Source: Ophiodon elongatus
Taxonomy: Eukaryota; Chordata; Actinopteri; Perciformes; Hexagrammidae
Direction: 5' to 3'
Assembly (NCBI GenBank): GCA_016806645.1
Contig: JACSYO010002062.1
Location: 2,113,501 to 2,177,500 of the forward strand
DNA: 64,000 bases
Shown: positions 15,208 to 27,596 of the stretch, piece after piece
Position numbering within the stretch: position 1 is the stretch's first letter
Layout of the letters: each line of letters starts with the position of its first letter
Translations under genes and position numbers: made by a program
The notes under the pieces: model-generated
What the model was told of the DNA's origin: nothing
Seen by the model: the letters and a program-made list of their open reading frames with translations, nothing else
The model's database searches: none

Positions 15208-17745
15208 TCTGGGTGTAGCCTTTCACAGATGGTTCTGGGTATAACCCTTTGTATTGGGTTCTAGATAGAACCCTCTAAAAAATCAAATGTAAAAGTTCCG
15301 GGTGGAACCTTATTTTACCAAAAAAGGTTCTCGAGGACAAGCCGAAGAACCCTATATGGTTCTTTTATGTCTAAGAGTGTAAGAGAGAATATAAGATAGA
15401 AAAGATAATGTCTAATAAGAATAATAAGGCGGGCTTATTGCACAAATCACCAACTCTTGAAAACATTAAATAAAGGGCAGATAGCGAAAACCCAAGAAAG
15501 AAAGCAAGACCTGGCCGATGTGTGCCAGGTGTGCATTCACATGTGAGATGCACTGACCCGAGCAGGAACCCAGACAGGGAAAACGAAACTCCCTCCAGTG
15601 CCTTCCCTCTATCACTCCTCTCTGAGTCCCTATCCCTGTCTGCATCCCTTTACAGTGGGACGTGCTGCATGTTGGCTTTCTTCTGGATGACCGGACAGAG
15701 ACATTAGAGGCGGGCGAACACCAGACAAGAACCTGTCATTTTCCCTTTGTTCACAACAGGCTCCCCCAGGGGGCCAGTCACGGGCTCACCCTTCACAAAG
15801 GCAACATGTTCAAACACTCAAATAGGCTGCAGTCAGGATCGTGGAATGAACAGGTCTACGAGAGAGAGCACAACTCTGACTACAATCCTCAAACTTTTTA
15901 ATACTATAGTTGGACATTTGAAGCTGCTATAAACATTACTTCATATTAATAATGGATCAAATGACTGCGTGTTGGTTTAGAGGGGTAGCTTGTCGTGACC
16001 ACCACCAAACGACAGACGGACAAAGTCAGCAACTAGCTAATACTATTAGCTAACACAAATGGAGCATATAGCTAAAGAGAAAGATATTTCTTTAAAAAAC
16101 AATTGGTGTACATAAACAGAGCAAAAGTGAATATTGGACTAACGTGTGTTGTTTTACCAGAAACATGACTTTTCATTGAAGACAATAAGATAAACCATGG
16201 CTCTGTTCTATGAAGTGTGTCAGAGTCAGCCACAAAAGAGTGCACGAAACCACTCAGGCATCATCAATTGCATTCTCTACACCTGTGCTTTCCCCAAAAT
16301 GACGAGTCAAAATGTCTGCTGTGAAAAGAGCAGCGCTGCTCTGTGTCTGCTGGATGTGTAGCGAGGCAGCTGTTTGATATAGCTTGTTGAGGCTGCCCCA
16401 AAGTGGTGAACAACATGCTGGTTTAAAAAAATATATTATATTATGTAAATCTGCATCAAAATACAAACAGTGCTAATAGTGCAGAATGTTGGAGGAATAC
16501 TAAGTATACACTGGGAATTCTGGGCTGAAGCACAGTCATTAAATGAGCTGTATTTACATTCTGAACATTAATACATTAAGTAACTGCACACGAAGCTATG
16601 AACTTAAAGATGGAACTGTACTGTGATGAAACATGTCAATGCTGATGATAATACTGATATTTCTTTCCAAATTTATAAGAAAATTGGCATTTCATGGTTG
16701 AAAATGCAAATTAAATGGCAACGTAGCCATAACCACAAGCATTTAGCAACCTAAAAGGTGTTGTATATAAAAAAAACTGAACAACCAAAATAATTAAGTG
16801 AGATAAATGGATTACTTTTTTCAGGGTTGTACAAATTTGGTAAACGTTGGATTAAATATTTCTATTAGGAGAGGTTAAACAAGTAATGCCAGCAGCTGCG
16901 CGAGGCTTTACTTAGGCACAGGGCTGCTTTTAGCTAAATGCTAACGTCAGCATGCCAACAATGACAATGCTAACATGCTGATGAAGAGGTATAGGTTTTG
17001 CATTATTTATGCTATCATTTGGTAATTAGCGCGAAACACTAAGGACAGCTGAGGCTGATGAGAATGTCATTAGTTTTGCAGATATTTAGCCATAAAGCTA
17101 AGTATTGGACAAACTGACTGACCATCTGGAGCACCCGGAGTTTTCCCGATGGGCCACTTGATTAATGGGGCCAATGCAAACGCAAAATATACATATTTTT
17201 AAATCAAAAAGAACCAAGTGCTGTTGAATGACTGGCTAAGGCGGTCTGCCCACTGTGGTCGGGTACTACATCTGTCAGCCTATCTCCAAGCCAATTACCT
17301 TTTGGTCCAGTCTATTCTAACGTTACATGAATATTACTTTCCTGAGACATTTGGAGAAATAGCGGAGTGGCGAGAGACAGGCAAACAAACACAAAAAAAG
17401 AAGAGGAGAAGACCCTTGAGGCTGATGCAGCCAATTATACCATGACAAATTATTAATTTGGTGCCGTTACCAGTCGATCATCTGAGCCTAGTGAGCCCAT
17501 AGGCGCTGGCAGCAGGGAGCAGAGAGGGAGCAGCCCAGTTTCAACTAATAGTGAAGGTGTTGAAGCTGAAGATAACCTCCGAGGGTGTAACGTGAACATC
17601 TGTACACAATGCTAAAGGTGATCCATCCGGCTAAAAATGTGTTGCAACATATTCAAAATATCTGAGAATCTGTGTAGTGGAAACAAGCGTGGGATGGATG
17701 GATGGATGGATGGATGGATGGATGGATTGATTGATTGATTGATTA

Positions 17746-17780
<35 letters not shown>

Positions 17781-17781
17781 A

Positions 17782-17812
<31 letters not shown>

Positions 17813-17813
17813 A

Positions 17814-17859
<46 letters not shown>

Positions 17860-20755
17860 AGATAGATAGATGGATAGAGTTTGTCCAAAGATTCCAGGGA
17901 AAAAAATAAGAATTCAGCTTCTCCACATCATAGTTCAGGCGCTATCCTCTCCCAAAACCCTTTAATAGAATGAAGTGAGAAAAAAAAACACTTCACCATC
18001 ACACTTTGTTATGTTGGCGTGCAGCTGCTGCTGAAGTGATGAGCTACTGTTGCAGAACCAAGTGGAGGAAAACATGTCGCCACATGGGGGTTGGATCATC
18101 GGTATCGCCGTTCATTAGCTAAACAGTTAATAATTCTTGTGCAGGCTATGACAAACATTTGAAACGAGACCGCTGTCTGAATGTCTCTGAGAAGGAGCAG
18201 GTTGGTGCAGTGAGGGATAAACAGCTGCAGGTGGGCTTTGTGCCTGTACCAATATGAGAACTCCCATTATTTCTAATAAGCAACACTTTCCTGAAAAAAA
18301 TGGAGCTAGTTTTTGTTGAAGCAAGAAAGTGGATTTCTCTGACATTAAGTCTCAGGTAAAGAATTTTAGTTTTTTTATTCAGCCACCAGCTTAAAAACAA
18401 CCCCCCTCTCCCTTCCCCCACGAAAAAAAGAATAAAGGGCCATAAAAACTACAGTACATTATGTGAACATCTAACAACGCACAAACGATGTGTGCAGCAC
18501 ATCTGAAATTTCATGGAAAAGTGACTTGATACAATTATCACATTTCCCTCACTTATAGAAGCACATAACAGAAAATGTTAATGCGTTGCTGCATGAGAAT
18601 CCTCAGGGTATTCTTCTTGCCAAAACCCCTCAGCATGTTGTCTTATGTGCTTCTTTACACAAGGGAAATGTAATAATTGCATTGTCTTCATTATTTGCAG
18701 GGTAAATTTGTTTTTTGGGGGGAGGAGGGGGGGTTTCCAATTGTTGATTTGTTATCTCACTATATCATTTTAATTTGGTGTGTTATTACACTGGATGCCT
18801 CCTACAAAAATGACTTTCCAACCCACAAGTTTTATTGTTTGCTTAAAAAAACAAACATTGTCGTTTTGTCTTCTTAAAAAAAAAACGTTTGTGGTCCACC
18901 AAAAAATCCTTTACTTCCTTTACACATTCTTGATTCAAATTCTGTGTAGGGATTTTAATATTACGTCTGTTACGTCTATTTTTATATAGTCTACTGATAA
19001 ACAATGATTGAAACAAAAAGTTGGATCCATATATAAGGTGTTATTTTTTTGTGCAACGCAGAATGAATCAGAGAAGTGGGTATGCTGACCCTTTAATAGT
19101 CTCCTGCATTATACCAACTTCTGAGAAATCAGACGGGTCTCTTTGTTCTTGCGTTTGATTCTCTTCCAGCCATTCTCCGAACCTTTTCTTGCCGGTCAGG
19201 GATTGTACAATAGTCCTTTTTCACAGCAGACATTTTGACCTGTCATAGTGGGAAAGCGAAGGTGTTTCTAATAACAGTAATCGCTTTGTTCTATTCAAGT
19301 GTCCCAGTAAGCCCTGACAGACTGACGGTGAGCCGGCACGCACAATACCAGCAACCGGAACAACCCAGAGTGGAAAAAAAGTTGCCATTGTACGATTCTG
19401 CAAACCACAGGACACGTTGATTGTGGACGCCTTTGCATTTGGTCAGAGCGAGTAACGTAGTAGCACACCGGGTAAATGGACCTGTACTTGTATAGTGCTT
19501 TTCTAGTCTTCTGAATTATCCTTTCTTTATTTGACTGGTCTCTCCTCATTGAACTGTTTGTGTCCCGTGTGAAACCAAAAGTAAGAGTTGACTTCATGTT
19601 TGTTCAATAACGCTCGTCATGTGACGTTAGAAAAGACTCTAGTTAGTGTGAGTATGGTTGTTACGTTACCTCGTTTTAACATAAATAATCCTTTTTTCTA
19701 ACCTCAGCCAACTTCTGCTTCTTAAACCTAACCAATCATTTCACCAACTTTAATCGCGTTGCATTGTGCGTTTCTGCCAGCGTGATACGAGGCATGAACT
19801 AAAACAGAGTTATGAAATGGATTTTTGGTTCAGAAACATACAATTCTGAAAAAAGAATTCTCAGGCGTCTGGGTTGACCTGAAACTGAAGCAGCTAAATG
19901 GGATTCAGTCCTCTTTTCTTATTCTTTACACCTGTTCGTTTCTTTTTGTCGCATTTTCTCAGTCGTCTATCCGATGTGTATCTCAGGAAATAGCTGCTAA
20001 ATGGTGCACTGCATATGCCTACACTAACCACAGAACAGTTTGCACTGAACATTTTCAGGTCTACAGCCAAAAGGGGACAATGTTTGAGTCTCATTGAGAT
20101 CTACGCTACAAGCGACCCTTTCATCTTACAGGGATTCAGTTGATTCAGCATTGGTAAGAAAACATTGCTCAGTGAAGCTTTAGGAACTTAGCCAACTGAG
20201 CATGTCGGATCTTCTCTAAGACCTTAGATAGCACAAGGAGCTTAGAAATTAGTCGGTAATCACTTATGACATTTGGGTCAGCGTTTCATATTATGCGAAG
20301 TCGAGCATGCTGCTGCATTACCCTTTATGTAATGTACAAATATCAGTTATGCTTAAGAAGAAGATAATAAAAGGAATACAAGTAGGTGAAATACCATACA
20401 GCTGATACAACCAGTCTGCCAGCAAACAGTGCCTGAAGGATAAATACATGGGGCTAAAGGTGAGGAATTCTAAATCCAGGACCGGGACTTGATGCAGCCT
20501 AGGGTGACCAGAGCTCAGGGCAGACTCCGACATACTCACGCTTTTGTTTCCTCTCCCCAAGCCGAGCCGCGATCTGAGGTCACTGCACCACCCGCTGTCC
20601 TGCGCAGACATGCAGCCTCAGGTCAGCGAGCAGCAGGCTTTGGTCCAGCTCACCCAGGAGACGCACTGACCCGTTTGCTACAGCACATGGACAGGGAATG
20701 ACCCTTTACATCGCATCGCAACTTGTATGCAACACAAACACACACACACACACAC

Positions 20756-20812
<57 letters not shown>

Positions 20813-22925
20813 TTCAGCTGGACTCTCTTCACAGCACGCAACAAATTAGAGAAGCAAGCTTGTAATTGGATAGGTGATGGGGAGCGCTTGTTTAGTGCGC
20901 AGGGTACAAGCAGTTTGTCTGGATGTGTTTTGACTTTTACTGGTTTTGAGTTCCCGGCAACTCACTAATAATAAGCATGAGGTGGGAGGGCGGGGGGGCA
21001 CTGTGGATTACCAAAGATTGATAACCCACAGTACAACATAGCACAGCACCACAAGAATGTCTGGTAATGTGAGCCCAACGCTAGATTTCCTATGGGGACA
21101 ATGAGCTATATCTAAATTAATCAGAAATAATGCAGCTGATTAGCATCGACGCCCTTCCCTTCCCCTTCTTTGCTCTCTGCTATGGTATGAAACCTGATAA
21201 CTTGTGGAAACTGTGCTTAAGGTCTTAATTTCGAGTCACATACATAAAAAAAACTATATCAGCGTTTTAACAATCTAATGACGGATTCAAAACACCGTAC
21301 ATGTTCCAGTCTTCCAGTATTTTAGCTTAACTAAGCTAACCACAGTCCTAGACTTTTTTTTTTTTTTAAGAAATCACAGATTACAATTGTGTTGGTTCTT
21401 ATTTAAAGTTGCACTAATGAATGCATTTATATTAACAATCTTTCAGATGACCATGAACCCTGAGAGAAACCCCTCAACTCTGCAGGTCGCCTCAGCTCCA
21501 CAAAGAGTTTTAGCATCTTTTAGCTAATAGTTTTTTAGGGGAGTTGTTTTCAATCTTATTTTCAAACGCACAGCTGTTTTCAGGAAGGAAGAATAAAAAG
21601 CTCTGACACGCTCCGTGTTCAGCACCAAACGGCAGACGGGTGATTAAAGAGCCAGATACTTCCCTCAGGAGTTGGTGGAGACCAAAACAGAGCTAAAAGG
21701 AGAGCGAGTATTGGACTTGCATTCATCAGGTGGCCAGAGACTGGACTCCAGGGAATGCTAATGTCGCTCTGTATCTGCTGGATGCGAAAATACATCAATT
21801 CCTTTAAATCCAATCTTGATACTAGTGAAGTGACATAATTGCATTTTTGTCCCTTGTTGTAAAATCACACTCAAGCAGCACAACCAATTATAACAACGTC
21901 ACCTGTAGGAAATAAAAAGAGGATTTGAAGACCTCCCGCGCAGACACGCGCTCTCAGCAGCCGGTCTGTCAACTGTCATGTTGTCTTAGCAGCTGCATGG
22001 AGTCAGCGCTGCGGGCTCAAAAACCCACTCTGCTTATGCATCCGTCTAATTAATGAGGAGTTAGGGCTGGCTGGGGGGGACTCGGTGCACGGGGACGTTG
22101 ATATAGCGTGCCGATTTACCCCCCGCCACCGCATAGCATGGACATGCCCGCGAGTCATGTCCGTGCACAGCGGCCCGCCTCGCTGCGTACGCAAAAAAGA
22201 CACCACAAAAGGAGGTCAGAGAGCCCACTGAGAAGAGTTTTAACACCATTAACAGCGAGAAGATGGATATTGTCTATCCCATATCTAATGAATACGTAGC
22301 CTACTGGACATCATTCAATCTCCAACTTTTGTTTCGACAAAACGGCTTCAAAAGGACAGTTGCAGGCATTTTTGTGTGAAATCCCCCCCAAAAAAACCTT
22401 CATACTTCTTTCCAAAATACTTGCCAATCAAATGCTGAACAAGCACTTCTGATCCTCAAGGCCTTTTGTTTGTTAGCTCTATAAAGTTGAGAATGTTAAC
22501 TCCGCGGGGGAACTGAGGGAATCAATTTGATGCATTTAAGGTTCAGTGCTCGCAAACACCCCCACCCGTCTCCACCCGTCTCCTCATCCGTGGCGTTTGC
22601 TTCTATCAATACATCGGAGGCCTTTTGCTGGGGGGAAACAAATACTCAATGTTGAGCCATTTCTCTCTCTACCTCATCCTCTCCCTTCTCTTGTTAGTCT
22701 GGCAAACTGTGCGTACTTGTGTATGTTGGTTTGTATGTGTGTGTGTGTGTGTATGTGTGTTGCCATCGGAGAACAGGCATTCGATGCTGCACGTCAATCA
22801 GCCAAGACACAAATATCAATTTTTGTGGCAGCGTACGTCAGACTTATGGTGAAATTATGACAGCAGAGGACTCATGGCTAAGCAGATAAAGAAAAGAGAG
22901 AGATGGTGTAGGCTTGAGTGTCTGT

Positions 22926-22983
<58 letters not shown>

Positions 22984-25900
22984 GTGTGTGTACTCCCCAG
23001 TCGCAGCGAGACACAACAAGAGTGAGAGGGAGCCCAGTGAGAATGGTAGACAGGGGGCGGAGGTGTGAGACATAACAAAAGGGCAGGAAGAAGTGGAACG
23101 GGAGTGAGAAAGTGAGGCAGCGATGGCGAGGGGATGAAGAGGGAGCAGGGATGAATAAATCAATAGCGCGCGGCTGTGGAATGAAGGGCCCGCTTGCTAC
23201 CGGTGTGTGATTGACACCTCGCTGGGGTGCTGCCGCTGAGATGATGCTCAACCGCTCTTCCTGTTCCTGACACCTCTCTGCACCACCTACTTCCTCCCCC
23301 TGCTGGCCCGCGGATGCTTCCCCCTCCTCCCCACCGTCCTCGCAGGTCGCTTCCTCTCCTCTCTGTCTGTTGAATCCATCTACACATGCACTCAGGTATG
23401 CATCCACACTGATACGTTTACGTTTTGGTGTAAACAGGAGGCCGATTTGTGCCTGATACTTAAGATTGTCTTCTATAATGTTCCTCTCTGCACTCAAACG
23501 GACAAATGTTTTGGAATTTTTTTTTCTAAATAGTTTTTCAACTTAGTTATAACGCTGCAGGTTTTGCTCTATGTCTCTGAAACACACAGGGCCGATGGAC
23601 ATGCCGCTCCCTAATCGCTCTATGAACAGCTTGCTTCCTCCGCATGTAGGCAGTAATAACATTAAAAATGCAGAATTCAACTGCACAACACGGTCAGCAA
23701 CGCCTGTAATCCGTTATCCATGTTGAATTAACCACTGGTAGTCGATCAGTAAGGCGTGACGAATCAGGGAAGGACACGTCATGACTGCTAAGACGCTGGT
23801 GTCTACTGTACGTCATCGTTTTCAAAAGGTCTACGTTTACGCCCGCCCACACTATGAAGTAACCCCGCAGTTTTCAGATTTACCCGTCTTTGGTAGCGTT
23901 TCTAAACTCTTTCGTTTTCGGCGCTCTAAAACTCCGGAGTAGTCTGGTCGCTCAGTGTAAATGTAGCTAAATAAATGCCTTTTAAAATGTGGTAGTAGTG
24001 TGGATGTAGCCTAAGATGTGCTCAAAAACAATACACATACACGTCATTGGAAGCCCCTGGAAGCCACTCTATCACCCTCAAACTAATTGGCTTGGTTGGT
24101 CAAATTATAATTTTTTTGGGAGAGGTGTAAATTGCTCAATTTCATGTGTTTATTCTTTGTCCTTCAGCCAAAACAAGCAATGGTTTCCATTTAAAATGAT
24201 GCTTGTTCATACAAATACTCACACAAATCCAGATGTTGCACAGTGCCTCATCAAACGTCCCAGCAGGTAAAGTCATGGTTTGTATATAAGTAGAGGAAAA
24301 AATGAATAGCACTGTGAGCCAGAGCAAGGAGGCCATTCGCTTAGCTTAGCATAAAGACTGAAAGCAAGAGGAAACAGCTGGCCTGGCTGTGGGTTTGGTA
24401 AAATCCCTTTTCTGGGTTTTACAAATGTATAAAAACCTTGGTGGTTTCAAAATTCGTAACAGAGAGAGGGATAGTTGACCTTATTTAAAAGTAGTACTTT
24501 AGTAGCACTTAAATGGCACTTACTTATTGCACTTTGTAGTTTGGCTTTCTTGAGGAAATTGTACTTTCTTGCTTCTTTTTGTTCTGCGTTTGTACTCTCA
24601 TGGTTGAATGCACTTACTGTAAGTCCCTTTGGATAAAAGCATCTGCTAAATAAAATGTAGTGTAATTTACCGTGGGAGGTCTCCTGTCAACAGCTTTTTA
24701 CACTTCTCTTTTATAAAAAGGATTATTCCGTTTTCTAGTACCGCGTACCGTATGCATCCGTCCTCTGACTCGTCTCATTCTGTGGAGCTGATGGTTAAAT
24801 AAACAAAAAAAAATATTTATTTTTTTGACAAATGACCATTCTTGTCTAAACAAAATGAATGATCTGCACTACCTAATGTTGAAAAAGGTCATGTTCCAAA
24901 GATGGTGGATTTTTTTAGTAATTTGCATTATATCAAATGATTTTCAATGAGGTTTTTCCGATTTCTGAAAAAGAACTCAGACCTTCCAGTTTATTATAGT
25001 TCTGGCCGTGTTTTTGTGAAAAGACTTATATTTAAAATGTTAATATTTAATGCATTGTAATGTAAAAAAAAACACACACGTTTGCACGCATACGTTTATA
25101 AAGCAATGTCAAAAAAGTTAAGAGAGCTTCATTTGATTGAGCAGCGAGATTCCAATTTGACTGACTGACCTGTTTCTGCTCCCGATGAATACATCTCTTA
25201 GCATCGAAGAAATAATTATCCTCCTTACAAATGCTCATCCCAGACAGTTTCAGGTCCCCTGTTGTGGTAGTTATGCAGATTTGCATTCACTCTGCAGTCT
25301 GCAGTAGTTACATAAAGGGGCTCAGGGGGTCACCAGAGTCCACCAGTCTTAAACGCTACAGGCAGAAGCTTTAAAGGTACAGCGGGTGAAATTTGCTTTC
25401 TTCTTTTTTTTTGTAAATAATATAAAACTAGCCAAATAAATAATGAAAAGGACGGCACTTGAAGACCAACTCTAATGGCTGTGGTTGCTAGGTGACAGTG
25501 GCACAGGCTAGCCGGGGCACACATCAGTGCATGTTGCTTGGCCATACACGAGACTACACTGCTGTGTGCTTGAGCCAGATGAGCAGCCTGTGAGGAGTCA
25601 GAGGATGATGTCCTCACATGGCCGCTCAACAAGGAACTGAATGTAGTTCTGTCATTGAAAGTGAGGGTGTTCCACAGCGTGGTGTTGTTCCAAACACCCG
25701 TTGACATCACCGCGATGCTGCTCACTGACGCCTAATTTGCTTTCAAGCACGCGTTATTGACAGCGTTCATGAAGGAGTAATCAATATCTGGCCACTTTTC
25801 AGCGCCACAGAGTTCATACATGACTTGACAGCAAGGGCACCGACCATGTCGGCGTCCCAGCAAGTTTCACGTTCTCCTAAAGTGTTGTTTCTGCATTCTG

Positions 25901-27536
25901 GAAATAACTCCCCGTTTTACAAGAACTGAGAACTGAGAACCAGCAAATTTACGCTCGTTTCTCCTGGAAATGATATACTTTTTTGTTCATTTCGGTTATC
26001 ATTTGCCTTACAAAGCTCTCAGACGGTGAGGAGGTAATCATCAACCTTTTCAGTTTCCACGACATCACAAGGCACATCCTCTACACCAACATGAAGACAG
26101 ACACACACACACACAACACACACACAGACGCAGTGTCTCTCAAAAGCGTTTTCATTAGACGTGCATTCACTGGGATTGTATCATTACTGAGACTTGCAAT
26201 CAAGCAGAACGGCAGGACGGATCGAGGACCGCTTTACCGCTGTGGATCAATAGCGTGCTCCTCATTAGCGCCACAATGCAGTCGATCATATCCGGTGTCT
26301 ATCGGCTTGCTGTTGCTTGTATCCAAACAGAGACTTGGTTTGCAGGCGAAGGGCCGAGGCGACGTCTGACTCAAACATCTCCAAGTGAATGCGTTTAATT
26401 CTGCCTCAGTGGCATCCTGGTCTCCTAAAAAATGATGTTCCCGTTCAACAAAACCGCATTGTCATTTACAATTCAAGGGAAACATATTTCATCCCGGATG
26501 ATTATTTCTTTTGTTTTTTTTATGGAATCAAATCTGCAATTTACGTCCACATTTGAAATAACGTGACAAACGCAGTCATTTTAAGGCAAACCACAATGTT
26601 TCTACTAAACCTAACCCAGTAGGTTTGTTACGTTTTTTTGACTCATTTTGTTTCACTTGACAAACGGTCAAGCTCGGGTAACAAATTCTATTGAAGCTGA
26701 ATTGAGAAATGAGTTTTGTTGCATGGGGAACGTAATGCAGTAGGAGACCATGTTGTCTCTAATCAGAAAGTCTCCTTCGATGTGGCTTTATGTGGGGTAA
26801 TGAGTCAATCATGGGGAAGGAGAAATTGAGCGGGATTGCTAATTATGGAGTTAATGCTCCGGAAAGAAACCAGGGGATAAGAAACAGAGCAGCAGCCGGC
26901 CCCAGGTGAGACGTGAGGTGGGCGTGCGCATCCATTTTGCGTGTCTGTCCACGTGGATGACGACGACGCGCGTGGGCGAAACCGCGCCGCGCGCGCGTGC
27001 GTCCATTATGTACACTTAGCGGCACCGCAAGGTGAAAAGTCATTATGCCATAACAGATGCCTCGCGGGCCCTCGGTAAGCCGTGCTTGATAGGTGTAGAA
27101 GCTCATCAGCGAGTCTCCTGACTCCCACGCAGACACACACACACACACACATTTCATATTTCATATCCTGTGCCAAATATGGCGTTGAGACGGTCTCTCG
27201 GAGAGGGATCGCAGGAATCAAAATGGAAATGAATGAAATGCAAAGAGTACGTTGAAGTTGTTTTTATTGTCTCTATAGCTTCTTTTAGTGAATGTCCCTT
27301 TCATTGACAGCAGTGCAATTGGACTCATTACTGTTTTAATAGTTCCAATTGTTTTATGATTCCATTATTTACTAGATTAATTTAGTCTCGAAGATGTCTG
27401 GCAATAGTGAAAAGTCATAATTTCCCGGAGCCCAAAGTGATGTCTTCCAAATTGCTTTTCTTTCATGCTCATCAACACCTGAGCCAACCAGCCGATCAAC
27501 TACTCCCCCATTCTGTGAGGGAACCTGATGTTCTAA

Positions 27537-27596
<60 letters not shown>

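Noticed and set aside
17612..17926. Minus-strand frame of 104 codons with INQS repeats
   Set aside because: It is only the translation of the GATT tetranucleotide array; there is no start context, splice signal or family match outside it.
19140..19220. Possible minus-strand exon near 19.2 kb
   Set aside because: No frame longer than a few tens of codons and no TdT resemblance; exons 3 and 4 of dntt are fully accounted for elsewhere.
22844..23497. Minus-strand frame of 217 codons
   Set aside because: A third of it reads through a GT/CA microsatellite. The remainder has no domain resemblance, and it lies within a dntt intron.
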